The notes below the pieces were generated by a model. The model ran no database searches and had not been told where the DNA came from. It saw only the letters and a list, made by a program, of their open reading frames with translations. Below, piece by piece: positions 17,775 through 26,638 of a DNA stretch of 64,000 nucleotides. The position numbers were made by a program, and so were the translations under genes. Within the stretch, counting starts at the first letter, position 1. Each line of letters starts with the position of its first letter. The stretch lies in contig CANGTL010000003.1 of assembly GCA_947456815.1 (NCBI GenBank), positions 30,158-94,157 of the forward strand, in the 5' to 3' direction. Source of the stretch: Flavobacteriaceae bacterium (lineage in GTDB: Bacteria; Bacteroidota; Bacteroidia; Flavobacteriales; Flavobacteriaceae).

Positions 17775-18539
17775 ATGAGTGCAACCAGATGTCTAAATTG
17801 TAATTGCGAAATTGAAAAAAACTACTGTTCATCCTGTGGCCAAAAAACAGACACACATCGAATTACAGTACGTCACTTTTTATTTCATGATTTGATGCAT
17901 GGCGTTTTGCATATCGACAAAGGCATTCTCTATACACTAAAAGAAGCCATTATTCGACCTGGACAAGCAGCGTTAGATTATATTAAAGGTAAACGTGTTC
18001 GTTATTATAATGTATTTTACCTTTGCTTATTGGTGATTGGTTTGCATCTTTTGTTGAGTCATTTTTACGATTCACTTTCGCATACGGCAGTTGATGCAAA
18101 AAACGATACTGTTGAAGTCAGTAATTTTTTTAATGAGCACATTAAAGCCATTCTACTGGGCATCATTCCAATCCTTGGATTAAATTCTCTTTGGATTTTT
18201 CGTAGACTCAAACTAAATATTGCAGAGCAATTTATCCTCAGCGGGTTTTGTTTATTGGGAATGCTTTTGATAGGAATCTTGTTTAATTTATTTGATTTTA
18301 TTAATAAACTAGATCTCCCTTCCTTTTTGACAGTTTTCGAAGTTGTTTCATTTTTCATGATTCCGCTATTCGCATTGTGGACTTATTACAATGCAACGAA
18401 AGGACTGTATTCCTTTGGAGGATTTTTGTGGAGAATGGTCGTATTCTACTTCTCCGTTTTCGCTATATTGATGGGTTTTCTTTCTATCATTGTTCTAAGC
18501 TTGACCGATGGAAAAGGACAATTCTACATCGATTTATAA
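17775..18539 (+). CDS. DUF3667 membrane protein with N-terminal zinc ribbon
   Basis: A 254-residue second DUF3667 protein. Zinc ribbon cysteines C6, C9, C18 and C21 (CLNC, CSSCGQK) precede the family core (VRHFLFHDLMHGVLHIDKGILYTL, RPGQAALDYIKGKRVRYYNVFYLCLLVIG). About five transmembrane helices follow (about 81-96, 129-146, 155-175, 185-203, 220-246). Unlike the 6307 paralogue it lacks the long charged loop. Function unknown; the ribbon suggests a metal- or protein-binding cytoplasmic head on a membrane anchor. Confidence 0.83.
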   Translation: MSATRCLNCNCEIEKNYCSSCGQKTDTHRITVRHFLFHDLMHGVLHIDKGILYTLKEAIIRPGQAALDYIKGKRVRYYNVFYLCLLVIGLHLLLSHFYDSLSHTAVDAKNDTVEVSNFFNEHIKAILLGIIPILGLNSLWIFRRLKLNIAEQFILSGFCLLGMLLIGILFNLFDFINKLDLPSFLTVFEVVSFFMIPLFALWTYYNATKGLYSFGGFLWRMVVFYFSVFAILMGFLSIIVLSLTDGKGQFYIDL

Positions 18540-18577
18540 TGTACACATCTTCAATTATTTGAAACAAATGTTAATCA

Positions 18578-18609
18578 TTGAAGTGAAATCGAAATAAAGA
18601 ATATCTTTG
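18578..18609 (+). promoter_or_regulatory. Promoter of the M14 carboxypeptidase gene
   Basis: TTG (18578-18580), 21-base spacer, TATCTTTG (18602-18609). The -7 box covers the possible TTG start at 18607, so translation must begin at the ATG at 18628. Confidence 0.68.
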
Positions 18610-18627
18610 AAATCTAATTTCACACTC

Positions 18628-21009
18628 ATGAAGATTTTCAAACTTGTTGTATTCTTTTGTTTTGTTTCCTTTTCCCTTTTTGCGCAACCCAAAGTGGAGC
18701 AATACCATCGTGCAAAAATCATTTACAATACTGTTGAAAATTTCAAGAAATTAGAAAAACTAGGCGTTCCAATGGACCATGGAATGCATAAAATGGGCTA
18801 TTCCTTGACTTCCGATTTTTCCGATTCCGAAATTCAAAAAGCAAAAAACTTGGGCCTTCAAGTCGACATTGAAATAGAAGACGTTCAAAAATTCTACATC
18901 GAACAAAACAAAGGAAAAGCAAAACGAATTGCCGCTCCCCAGAATGTTACTTGTGATGAAATCCAAGAAGATTATACCGTTCCTTTTAATTTTAGTTATG
19001 GATCGATGGGCGGCTACCTCACGTATGAAGAGATGCTCTTTCAGTTGGATGCCATGCATTCTGCCTTTCCCAATTTGATAACGGCAAGAGAAAATGTAAG
19101 TACTTTCTCGACTCAAGAAGGCCGTTTTTTGCAATCCGTAAAAATCACAAATAATCCGAGTTTTCCCTCGACAAAGCCACAAGTTTTATATACTGCAGTG
19201 CATCACGCAAGGGAGCCTATTTCATTGTCTCAAACAATCTTCTTTATGTGGTATCTGCTCGAAAACTACGAAAGCGATGAAAACATCAAAAGAATTGTTG
19301 ACAATACGGAATTATATTTTATTCCAGTGGTTAATCCGGATGGCTATATTTATAACCAAACCACAAACCCTGATGGTGGCGGAATGTGGCGAAAAAACAG
19401 AAGACCTTTTAGTGATGGACTTTTCGGCGTAGACAACAATCGCAATTATGACTATTGGAAAGAAAATGATCCATTTCAAAGTGTCTGGAATACGTTAGGA
19501 GTCTCTGCAGATGTTACCGGCGAAACTTACCCAGGAACAGCTGCGATGTCAGAACCAGAAAATTTAGCGATTCAATATTTTGTTGATACCCATAATTTTA
19601 AAGTAGCATTGAACGCTCATACCTTTAGCAATTTATTGCTGCATCCTTTTGGCTATGATTTGAATACGCCAAGCGCCGATGAAGCGCTATTTTCCAAACT
19701 AGGGGAATTAATGGTTTCAAAAAATGGCTATTCGAATATTATTTCCTCTTTACTTTACGCTGCTTCAGGAAATTCAGACGATTTTATGTATGGACAAACG
19801 ATGAATCATTCAAAAATTTATGCTTTTACACCAGAAATTGGAGATTCGTTTTGGCCACCAGAAACTGATATTATTCCGCTTTGTAAAGAAATGATGTACA
19901 CAAATTTGACGGCGGCTAAAGCAGTTAATAACTATGCATATTTTAATGACACAACCAATACTTTCATGGGGAGTTCAGCTATCGTTAATGCAAATTTTGA
20001 ATTAACAAGACTAGGGTTGAGCGGAAACGGTATTTTTACAGTTGAAATTAATCCAATTTCATCCAATATACTTTCAGTTGGAGTTCCTTTTAGTAGTAGT
20101 CCTTTATCAGTTTTGGAAACAGTAAATTCAAGTATCGAACTAGTTATTACTCCGGGTACTGCAAGTAATGATCTAGTTGTTTTCGAATATGTAATCAACA
20201 ATGGGTTGTTTGAAGAAAGAAAGCTAGTGACTAAACGTTTTGGACAATTTCAAACAATTTTAGAAGACAATGGTTCAACTTTATTACCAACGTGGACAAC
20301 TACAAGTTGGGGAACTACAACAGAAGATTTTGTCTCTCCAAACACTTCTATTACGGATTCTCCATTTAGTAATTACTCAAATAATTTAAATCGAAGAATC
20401 ACTTTATCAAATCCCATCAACTTAACTGGAGTCGCTAATGCATCTATTTCTTTTTCAGCAAAATGGAATTTAGAAAGAATATATGATTACGTATCATTTG
20501 ACGTTTCAACCAACAACGGTTTAACTTGGACGCAACAATGTGGTAAATTTACTAAAACTTTTACGCAAAACTTAGTTATGCCAAGTGTAACCGGATATAC
20601 GGGAAATCAAGAGAGCTGGGTAGATGAAGAAATTAGTTTAAGTGAATATGCCGGACAATCAATCAATGTTAGATTTCGCTTAGTTACAGACAATGGCGGG
20701 AATTTTGATGGTTTTTATTTTGATGACTTTAAAGTAAATTTACTACAAAGTTCAGTTCTTTCCACAAGTCAAGTTGAACTACAAAAATTTAAAATCTTCC
20801 CAAACCCAACCAATGCTGTGCTTACTATTAATACAGAACAAACCGAGTATGCTATTAAGATTTACAATTTAGTGGGACAATTGGTTTATTTTAAAAAATC
20901 AGCCGACGGACTTCAAAATATTGATGTAACCGATTTAAAAACAGGAATGTACTTTATCGAAATGAAATCGGACGACTTCATTCAAACACAAAAATTCTAC
21001 AAAAATTAA
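18628..21009 (+). CDS. M14 zinc carboxypeptidase with T9SS sorting domain
   Basis: A 793-residue secreted carboxypeptidase. Signal peptide (MKIFKLVVFFCFVSFSLFAQ), a propeptide-like segment, then the M14 catalytic domain: zinc ligands H193 and E196 in HHAREP, third ligand H331 (LNAHTF), catalytic E403 (TPEIGDSFWP) and RNYDYW for substrate carboxylate binding. A beta-sandwich with immune-inhibitor-A-like features follows (SISFSAKWNLERIYDYVSFD, FDGFYFDDFKV). It ends in a type A T9SS C-terminal domain (FKIFPNPTNAVL ... GMYFIEMKSDDFIQTQKFYKN). Start chosen at ATG 18628 because the promoter overlaps the upstream TTG. It should trim C-terminal residues of peptides outside the cell. Confidence 0.93.
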   Translation: MKIFKLVVFFCFVSFSLFAQPKVEQYHRAKIIYNTVENFKKLEKLGVPMDHGMHKMGYSLTSDFSDSEIQKAKNLGLQVDIEIEDVQKFYIEQNKGKAKRIAAPQNVTCDEIQEDYTVPFNFSYGSMGGYLTYEEMLFQLDAMHSAFPNLITARENVSTFSTQEGRFLQSVKITNNPSFPSTKPQVLYTAVHHAREPISLSQTIFFMWYLLENYESDENIKRIVDNTELYFIPVVNPDGYIYNQTTNPDGGGMWRKNRRPFSDGLFGVDNNRNYDYWKENDPFQSVWNTLGVSADVTGETYPGTAAMSEPENLAIQYFVDTHNFKVALNAHTFSNLLLHPFGYDLNTPSADEALFSKLGELMVSKNGYSNIISSLLYAASGNSDDFMYGQTMNHSKIYAFTPEIGDSFWPPETDIIPLCKEMMYTNLTAAKAVNNYAYFNDTTNTFMGSSAIVNANFELTRLGLSGNGIFTVEINPISSNILSVGVPFSSSPLSVLETVNSSIELVITPGTASNDLVVFEYVINNGLFEERKLVTKRFGQFQTILEDNGSTLLPTWTTTSWGTTTEDFVSPNTSITDSPFSNYSNNLNRRITLSNPINLTGVANASISFSAKWNLERIYDYVSFDVSTNNGLTWTQQCGKFTKTFTQNLVMPSVTGYTGNQESWVDEEISLSEYAGQSINVRFRLVTDNGGNFDGFYFDDFKVNLLQSSVLSTSQVELQKFKIFPNPTNAVLTINTEQTEYAIKIYNLVGQLVYFKKSADGLQNIDVTDLKTGMYFIEMKSDDFIQTQKFYKN

Positions 21010-21023
21010 CTTAAAGTGACCGA

Positions 21024-21614
21024 TTACTTCGCTTCCAGATTCAACTGCTTGCGACTTTTGTAGGCTTTTAAGTACTCGCCTTTTGGTGTTCCATCATCAA
21101 AAGAACTGAATTTTATCAACGTTCGTACGCCTTTTCTCGCCTGCTCATTAGTCCATTTTTCGTACTCAATTCGGTATAAAGCTGAGTACATTTCCGCTCT
21201 ACCAACACCATGGTAGCAATGAATCAAGACTGGATAATTTGCTGGATCGTCCATAATCTTGAAAAACGACGCTAAGTTTTCAGGTTTAGGAACCTGATCC
21301 GAGCCGTTATTGAAGTAATTTACTCCTTTAATCTTGGCAACAGCCTCTTTTTCAGCCGTTAATTCTTGCGGTATTTCTGGGTTGTTTACCAAGTCGGCAG
21401 TGCCAGGAAAACGCAGATCTACGATAGATTTTATTTTGTATTTCTTGACGTAACTTTCAATTTCGTTTGGCGGAATTACACCAGATTTATATACTTTACC
21501 TGCTGTGATCGTTTCAAAATTGTGATTGATGTTCATGTCATAAACATATTTCCCAACAAAAATCAAAACAACAACCAAAACTACTAAACCAATTCTTTTT
21601 AGACTTTTTTTCAT
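21024..21614 (-). CDS. Membrane-anchored Cys-dependent phosphatase (DSP/PTP fold)
   Basis: A 196-residue protein with one N-terminal transmembrane helix (about 8-24) after a positive KKSLKR, which predicts the catalytic domain on the periplasmic side. The phosphatase loop is HCYHGVGRAE with nucleophile C133 and R139 (HCx5R); a general-acid Asp candidate is in NGSDQVP. YKSGVIPPNEIESYVKKYKIKSIVDLR is typical of the dual-specificity group. One base separates it from the upstream LTA-synthase-like gene, so the two are co-transcribed. A phospholipid or glycan-phosphate substrate is plausible by context, not shown; protein tyrosine phosphate is the alternative. Confidence 0.83.
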   Translation of the reverse strand: MKKSLKRIGLVVLVVVLIFVGKYVYDMNINHNFETITAGKVYKSGVIPPNEIESYVKKYKIKSIVDLRFPGTADLVNNPEIPQELTAEKEAVAKIKGVNYFNNGSDQVPKPENLASFFKIMDDPANYPVLIHCYHGVGRAEMYSALYRIEYEKWTNEQARKGVRTLIKFSSFDDGTPKGEYLKAYKSRKQLNLEAK

Positions 21615-21615
21615 C

Positions 21616-23547
21616 TTATTTCGTTGTTAATTTTTGATCTACGACACGTTCCATATAATCTTGTATAAACGCTTTACAACTAACTTCTAGGTCATTCATG
21701 TCGGCGTTCCTGCTGGCAATCAAATTATGAAGTAAAGCTTTATCATTCTTATCGTAAAAACCTATCGATTTTGTTCCGTCGAAAATACAAATATAATTAC
21801 CTCTAGAAAACTGGTACAGGCTACCGGTTGAATTTATTACAAAAGGCGCAGACGATTTCTTATCTAATAAACTTCTACCCCAACTTCTAAAGGGCTTTTG
21901 ATAGCCTATCATATCTAGGATTGTAGGATAAATGTCAATTTGTTGCGCCAAATCCTCATCAACACCAACATATTGGCTGTCTGGCTTGTAGATGATAATT
22001 GGAATGGCAAACCTTTCGATAGGTCTTCGATATTCATTATAAAAAGTGGAATTGCCATGATCGGCGACTAATACAAAAATGGTATTCTTGTACCACGGCG
22101 ACTTCTTAGCTTCGGTAAAGAATCTTTTTAATGAATAGTCCGTATATGCGATACATTTATGAATAGGAATATCTCCCTTTGGCATGACGCTTTTATATTT
22201 CGCAGGAATGTTATAAGGCTCATGAGATGACACAGTAAAAATCGTTGAAAAGAAGGGCGACTTTTCTTTGTCTAAAGTATTTTTCATGAATTGTAAGAAA
22301 GGTTCGTCCCAAATTCCCCAAAAACCATCGAACTTAGAATCATCGTTAAACTCAGTTCTACCGTAATACTTATCGATTCCAAGAATGTTAGAAAACCCTA
22401 AGAATCCCATCGAACCATTTGCCGCACCATGAAAAAATGAGGTTTTGTATCCTTCGCTTTCCAAAGTTGAAACTAAAGATTCAATTTTTTGTTTTGGGAA
22501 AGGCGATGAAGTAAAGGCATCTTTAAAAGATGGAATTCCTGCTAAAATCGATGACATTCCGTGAATAGATTGACGTCCATTAGTATACGCATTCGTATAA
22601 ATCATACTGTGTTGAGCTAATGAGTCTAAGAATGGTGTGTAGGATTTGAAATCGGCTATATTCGATTTTTTATTAAAAGAGCCATAGTATTCACGTCCGT
22701 TACTTTCTAGAATAAGTACCACAACATTTGGCTTTGTTGGAGGATTATTATGATACTGTTTGATTGGTTGTACTTTTTCCAGAATCAATTGCGATGAGAT
22801 GCCTTCATAATTAGTCTTGATAAAACTATTGCTACGAAGGGTTCGAATAATGGCAAAAGGCGTATTTAAAACAATATCAGCGTGAACGATATTTTCTACA
22901 TGACGATTGGCGTCCAAAAGATTAATCGGTCTTGTCGATTTTTTAAAATCACCACCGCGAATTCCGCCGACAATCATTAGAGAAATTAGTAAGAACCCAA
23001 CAATGGAAAGCCCGAAATATGCAAGCTTTGTGGTGGGCGTATAAATGACAACTTTAACTTTACGATAGAGATATATCCAAAGCCAAGAACAAATTATAAA
23101 CAGAACAAATACGTACCAAAAATCGACAATAAAACTCGAAAAAAGTTTAGTCAAATTGACTTCGTGTTCGATCACATTGAGAACTGCTGTGGTCGTTCTG
23201 GCATAAGTAAATTTATAGTAAATGAAATCAACAAAATTGGTGGAATAAGCCAATAAGTTCATTCCGAAATAAATAAAGAACAGGAACTTCTGATATCCTG
23301 GAGATGTATTACTCTTAAATGGCAAGATGGCTAAAACAATAAACAAGAGGTTGACATACAAAATGGCGGTCGTATCGAATACCAGACCATAGTAACAAAG
23401 TTCAAAAAACTCGCTAATCGAATGCACTTTTAGAAGCTTTGCATTAAAAAGATAGAAAAAAATTCGAGCAATAAAATAGAAAAAATAGGCCAATAAAATT
23501 CGATAAGCCAGTACTTTATATTCGTTTAATCTTAAGTGCTGCATCAT
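21616..23547 (-). CDS. LTA synthase family (sulfatase-fold) phosphotransferase
   Basis: A 643-residue inner-membrane enzyme of the LtaS/OpgB/EptA-like alkaline-phosphatase superfamily. About five hydrophobic N-terminal helices are followed by a periplasmic catalytic domain: the metal-binding VVLILESNG, a nucleophile candidate Ser in NGRQSIHGMSSIL (Thr in classical LtaS), HEPYNIP and the metal motif VLVADHGNS. Such enzymes move phosphoglycerol or similar head groups from phospholipid to envelope acceptors; in a Gram-negative organism this would be a glycan or lipid, not teichoic acid. Start chosen at ATG 23547 because the frame's earlier GTG (23565) lies under a -7 box. Followed after one base by a phosphatase gene. 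Confidence 0.87.
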   Translation of the reverse strand: MMQHLRLNEYKVLAYRILLAYFFYFIARIFFYLFNAKLLKVHSISEFFELCYYGLVFDTTAILYVNLLFIVLAILPFKSNTSPGYQKFLFFIYFGMNLLAYSTNFVDFIYYKFTYARTTTAVLNVIEHEVNLTKLFSSFIVDFWYVFVLFIICSWLWIYLYRKVKVVIYTPTTKLAYFGLSIVGFLLISLMIVGGIRGGDFKKSTRPINLLDANRHVENIVHADIVLNTPFAIIRTLRSNSFIKTNYEGISSQLILEKVQPIKQYHNNPPTKPNVVVLILESNGREYYGSFNKKSNIADFKSYTPFLDSLAQHSMIYTNAYTNGRQSIHGMSSILAGIPSFKDAFTSSPFPKQKIESLVSTLESEGYKTSFFHGAANGSMGFLGFSNILGIDKYYGRTEFNDDSKFDGFWGIWDEPFLQFMKNTLDKEKSPFFSTIFTVSSHEPYNIPAKYKSVMPKGDIPIHKCIAYTDYSLKRFFTEAKKSPWYKNTIFVLVADHGNSTFYNEYRRPIERFAIPIIIYKPDSQYVGVDEDLAQQIDIYPTILDMIGYQKPFRSWGRSLLDKKSSAPFVINSTGSLYQFSRGNYICIFDGTKSIGFYDKNDKALLHNLIASRNADMNDLEVSCKAFIQDYMERVVDQKLTTK

Positions 23548-23564
23548 TGGAAATAGATATGGCA

Positions 23565-23572
23565 CAAAATTA
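23565..23572 (-). promoter_or_regulatory. -7 promoter box TAATTTTG
   Basis: CAAAATTA on the plus strand, TAATTTTG on the minus strand, 18 bases before the ATG at 23547. It overlaps the alternative GTG start at 23565, which argues against that start. No clear -33 element. Confidence 0.42.
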
Positions 23573-23713
23573 TCAAATTAAATGGAAGAAAACCCTTATC
23601 GATCTAATTTAAGATAAAATTAATGGTCTTAGGTCATCCCTTTTTTGGAGCGAAAGAAAATAACACAAAATATTAAATAAATTGATTATTTTGCATTTCC
23701 AAAATGAAGAATA

Positions 23714-25492
23714 ATGACTCCAATTACACGTCTTTTTGATTTTCCATATTACCAATTAGAAAAGAATAATATTCCAGCCGCTTTAGTCACGAAGTATGAT
23801 GGGCAATGGATAAGAACTTCTACGCAAGAATATGTTGATCAATCCAATAAGATTTCAAGAGCTTTGCTGCGTTTGGGAATTCAAAAAAACGATAAAATCG
23901 CGGTCATTTCCTCCAGTAATAGGACAGAATGGAATATTATGGACATTGGTGTTCTTCAGGTTGGAGCTCAAAATGTGCCTATTTACCCAACCATCTCCGA
24001 ATTGGATTACGAATATATATTAAACCACTGTGAAGCTAAGTATTGTTTTGTTTCAGATGACGAAGTACTTCGAAAAGTAAATTTGATTAAGAAAAACTTG
24101 AATTATCTCATCGACGTTTATTCTTTCAACGAAATCGAAGGATGCAAAAACTGGAAAGAATTATTACAAATTGGAGAAGATGTCTCCAATCAAGATGTCG
24201 TAGAAGACCGAAAAAATCACGTCAAACCGGAAGATTTAGCCACCATCATTTATACTTCTGGGACAACTGGAAGACCAAAAGGCGTCATGCTTTCCCACCA
24301 TAATATTGTTTCGAATGTACTTGACAGTTCACCAAGAATTCCTTTTGAAGAAGGAACGAGTGTTGCGCTGAGCTTTCTTCCCATTTGCCATATTTTTGAA
24401 AGAGTAATTTTGTATATCTACCAGTATTATTCCGTTTCGATCTACTTTGCCGAATCCATCGAAAAGCTATCAGAGAATATCAAGGAAGTGAAACCTACTG
24501 TTTTTTCTGTTGTTCCCAGACTATTAGAAAAAGTATATGATAAAATCTATGCCAAAGGATCTGAGTTAACGGGAATCAAAAAGAAACTTTTCTTTTGGGC
24601 TGTCGATTTAGGACTGCGATACGAACCTTACGGCGCTAATGGATTCTGGTACGAAACCCAATTGAAAATTGCTCGGAAACTGATTTTTAGCAAGTGGAAA
24701 GAAGGATTAGGCGGTAATTTAAACGTGATGGTGTCCGGAAGTGCAGCATTACAAGCACGTCTGGCTCGAGTTTTCGCTGCTGCAGAAATGCCTGTTATGG
24801 AAGGTTATGGTTTGACTGAAACTTCACCAGTCATATCGGTAAACTGTCAAAAAGATGGCGGCTTCAGGATAGGTACGGTAGGCAGAGTAATTCATAATGT
24901 CGAAGTCAAAATAGCGCCCGACGGTGAAATACTTTGTAAAGGTCCAAATGTGATGATGGGCTATTATAAAGACGAAGTTTTAACCAATGAAGTTTTGAAA
25001 GACGGTTATTTCTTGACAGGTGATATTGGAGAAGTAGATAGCGACGGATTTCTAAAAATTACCGATCGCAAAAAAGAAATGTTTAAGACTTCAGGTGGAA
25101 AGTACATTGCTCCCCAAATTATTGAGAATGTAATGAAACAATCTAGATTCATCGAACAAATTATGGTTATTGGTGACGGTGAAAAAATGCCCGCGGCGTT
25201 TATTCAACCTAGCTTTGATTTTATCGGTGAATGGGGGAGAATTCACGGAATCGAAGTAGGAAAAACCAATCAAGATATTATCTCGAATCCCAAAGTAATT
25301 GACCGCATACAAGAAGAAATTGAGCGACTTAATGAAAAATTTGGGAGTTGGGAAAAAATCAAGCGATTTGAATTGACACCAGACTTATGGTCTATCGAGG
25401 GTGGACATTTAACACCAACAATGAAATTAAAACGGAAAATAGTATTGGAAAAATACAAAGACTTATACAAGAAAATATATCCCAATTCCTAG
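23714..25492 (+). CDS. fadD: Long-chain fatty acid-CoA ligase
   Basis: A 592-residue AMP-forming acyl-CoA synthetase that activates long-chain fatty acids with ATP and CoA, the entry step of beta-oxidation. Visible: the P-loop YTSGTTGRPKG (180-190), SVVPRLLEKVYDKIY, the A5 motif EGYGLTETSPV, LTGDIGEVDSDGFLKITDRKKEMFKTSGGKYIAP (ATP and hinge motifs) and the C-terminal catalytic lysine in PTMKLKRK. It lies upstream of, and in the same direction as, the beta-oxidation operon, separated by a small membrane protein gene and a terminator, so it is probably a separate transcription unit of the same pathway. Confidence 0.92.
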   Translation: MTPITRLFDFPYYQLEKNNIPAALVTKYDGQWIRTSTQEYVDQSNKISRALLRLGIQKNDKIAVISSSNRTEWNIMDIGVLQVGAQNVPIYPTISELDYEYILNHCEAKYCFVSDDEVLRKVNLIKKNLNYLIDVYSFNEIEGCKNWKELLQIGEDVSNQDVVEDRKNHVKPEDLATIIYTSGTTGRPKGVMLSHHNIVSNVLDSSPRIPFEEGTSVALSFLPICHIFERVILYIYQYYSVSIYFAESIEKLSENIKEVKPTVFSVVPRLLEKVYDKIYAKGSELTGIKKKLFFWAVDLGLRYEPYGANGFWYETQLKIARKLIFSKWKEGLGGNLNVMVSGSAALQARLARVFAAAEMPVMEGYGLTETSPVISVNCQKDGGFRIGTVGRVIHNVEVKIAPDGEILCKGPNVMMGYYKDEVLTNEVLKDGYFLTGDIGEVDSDGFLKITDRKKEMFKTSGGKYIAPQIIENVMKQSRFIEQIMVIGDGEKMPAAFIQPSFDFIGEWGRIHGIEVGKTNQDIISNPKVIDRIQEEIERLNEKFGSWEKIKRFELTPDLWSIEGGHLTPTMKLKRKIVLEKYKDLYKKIYPNS

Positions 25493-25646
25493 AGGACAGC
25501 TTCGATTTTGAGTCCATTTTTCGGTGACAAAAAATTTCACTTATCAACAAATTAGCAATTAAAAGGTTCATAATTAATTTATTATAAAAATAAGGAAGCA
25601 TTCAATTTTAATACTTTTATAATACTAACCATAAATTATTAAAATT

Positions 25647-26030
25647 ATGAATGTAAAAAACTTTTTAATTTCAGGAATTGTGGGAGGACTAGTTAATTTC
25701 CTCTTAGGTTGGGTTTTGTATGGCATGTTGTTTAAAGATTTATATCCTCAAAATGAGAATATGAATTTAATGTTCATTTTTCTTGGTTGTATGACTTTGG
25801 GTTTATTTATCGCTTATATTTTTAGTAAGTGGGCACACATTAGAAATCCTGTAACTGGAATGAAAGCAGGCGCAACAATCGGAATATTCAATAGCTTGTC
25901 TATGAATTTTTTTATGTATTCCGGAATGGAAGTTAATTATCAAAATATGGCACTCGATATCGCGATATCAACTTTTATTGGGACCATAATGGGTGCTGCT
26001 GTTGCTCTGACTTGCAATAAATTGAAATAG
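25647..26030 (+). CDS. Small four-helix membrane protein, function unknown
   Basis: A 127-residue, very hydrophobic protein with four predicted transmembrane helices (about 6-28, 38-60, 73-93, 104-123) and Gly-rich packing motifs (GIVGGLVNFLLGW, TFIGTIMGAAVAL). No catalytic residues are apparent. It sits alone between fadD and the MarR-led operon and has its own terminator, so it is probably monocistronic. I do not recognise it beyond resemblance to small integral membrane proteins of Flavobacteriaceae. Confidence 0.72.
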   Translation: MNVKNFLISGIVGGLVNFLLGWVLYGMLFKDLYPQNENMNLMFIFLGCMTLGLFIAYIFSKWAHIRNPVTGMKAGATIGIFNSLSMNFFMYSGMEVNYQNMALDIAISTFIGTIMGAAVALTCNKLK

Positions 26031-26050
26031 AAATTCAAATAGAAAAAAGA

Positions 26051-26077
26051 AACTCCTCGAATTGAGGAGTTTTTTTT
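26051..26077 (+). terminator. Intrinsic terminator
   Basis: Stem AACTCCTC / GAGGAGTT with a 5-base loop (26051-26071), followed by a run of T. It ends the small membrane protein transcript and insulates the fatty-acid operon. Confidence 0.88.
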
Positions 26078-26112
26078 GCCCAATAACTTAAGGGAAAAAA
26101 ACATGTATTTAT

Positions 26113-26143
26113 TATGCGTGCATAGTATTTTTTATTATATTTG
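26113..26143 (+). promoter_or_regulatory. Promoter and possible operator of the MarR-fad operon
   Basis: A -7 box TATATTTG (26136-26143) lies 18 bases before the MarR ATG. In the place expected for the -33 element there is no TTG but a palindrome, TATGC-GT-GCATA (26113-26124), with weaker symmetry further out. This is the natural place for autorepression by the MarR protein encoded next; binding is inferred. Confidence 0.5.
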
Positions 26144-26161
26144 ACTTTCAATTCTCAGTTT

Positions 26162-26635
26162 ATGAAAGACAAAACTATTGATTATGTCCTAAGGGCAACC
26201 TGGCAAGCCGTCGCTAGAATGTATAATGAAGAAGCGACAAAATACGACGCAACAATGGCAACTGGATTTGCACTTTTAAGTTTAGACAGAGAAGACGGAA
26301 CACCATCTACTGCCTTGGCTCCAAAAATGGGAATGGAAGCGACAAGTTTGACACGCACCTTAAAATCGATGGAGGATCGCGGTTTGATTATTCGAAAGAA
26401 AAACCCCAACGACGGTCGTGGCATGCTCATCTATTTGACGGAATTTGGAAAGGAAAAAAGAGAACTATCACGCAATACAGTTTTAAAATTTAATGAATCG
26501 GTACGCAAAAATATACCCCAAGAAAAGCTACAACATTTTATCGAAGTAGCAGAATCCATCAACGAACTAATACAAGAAAAAAACATATTTAATCACCCGA
26601 GCGCTCACCATCTAGCGCAGCAAATTGACAAATAA
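26162..26635 (+). CDS. MarR family transcriptional regulator of the fad operon
   Basis: A 157-residue winged-helix regulator (start at ATG 26162; the frame could begin at TTG 26141 but that is part of the -7 box). The DNA-binding region is recognisable: TPSTALAPKMGMEATSLTRTLKSMEDRGLIIRKKNPNDGRG, with the wing arginines DGRG, flanked by dimerisation helices. MarR dimers usually repress nearby operons until a small ligand, here most likely an acyl-CoA or fatty acid, releases them. The gene stops three bases before the fadB-like gene, so it is part of the operon it probably controls. Confidence 0.88.
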   Translation: MKDKTIDYVLRATWQAVARMYNEEATKYDATMATGFALLSLDREDGTPSTALAPKMGMEATSLTRTLKSMEDRGLIIRKKNPNDGRGMLIYLTEFGKEKRELSRNTVLKFNESVRKNIPQEKLQHFIEVAESINELIQEKNIFNHPSAHHLAQQIDK

Positions 26636-26638
26636 GAA

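Noticed and set aside
18607-18627. TTG start of the M14 peptidase
   Set aside because: The TTG is part of the TATCTTTG promoter box; the ATG at 18628 begins a normal signal peptide.
26141-26161. TTG start of the MarR gene
   Set aside because: It lies in the TATATTTG promoter box; ATG 26162 is the better start.
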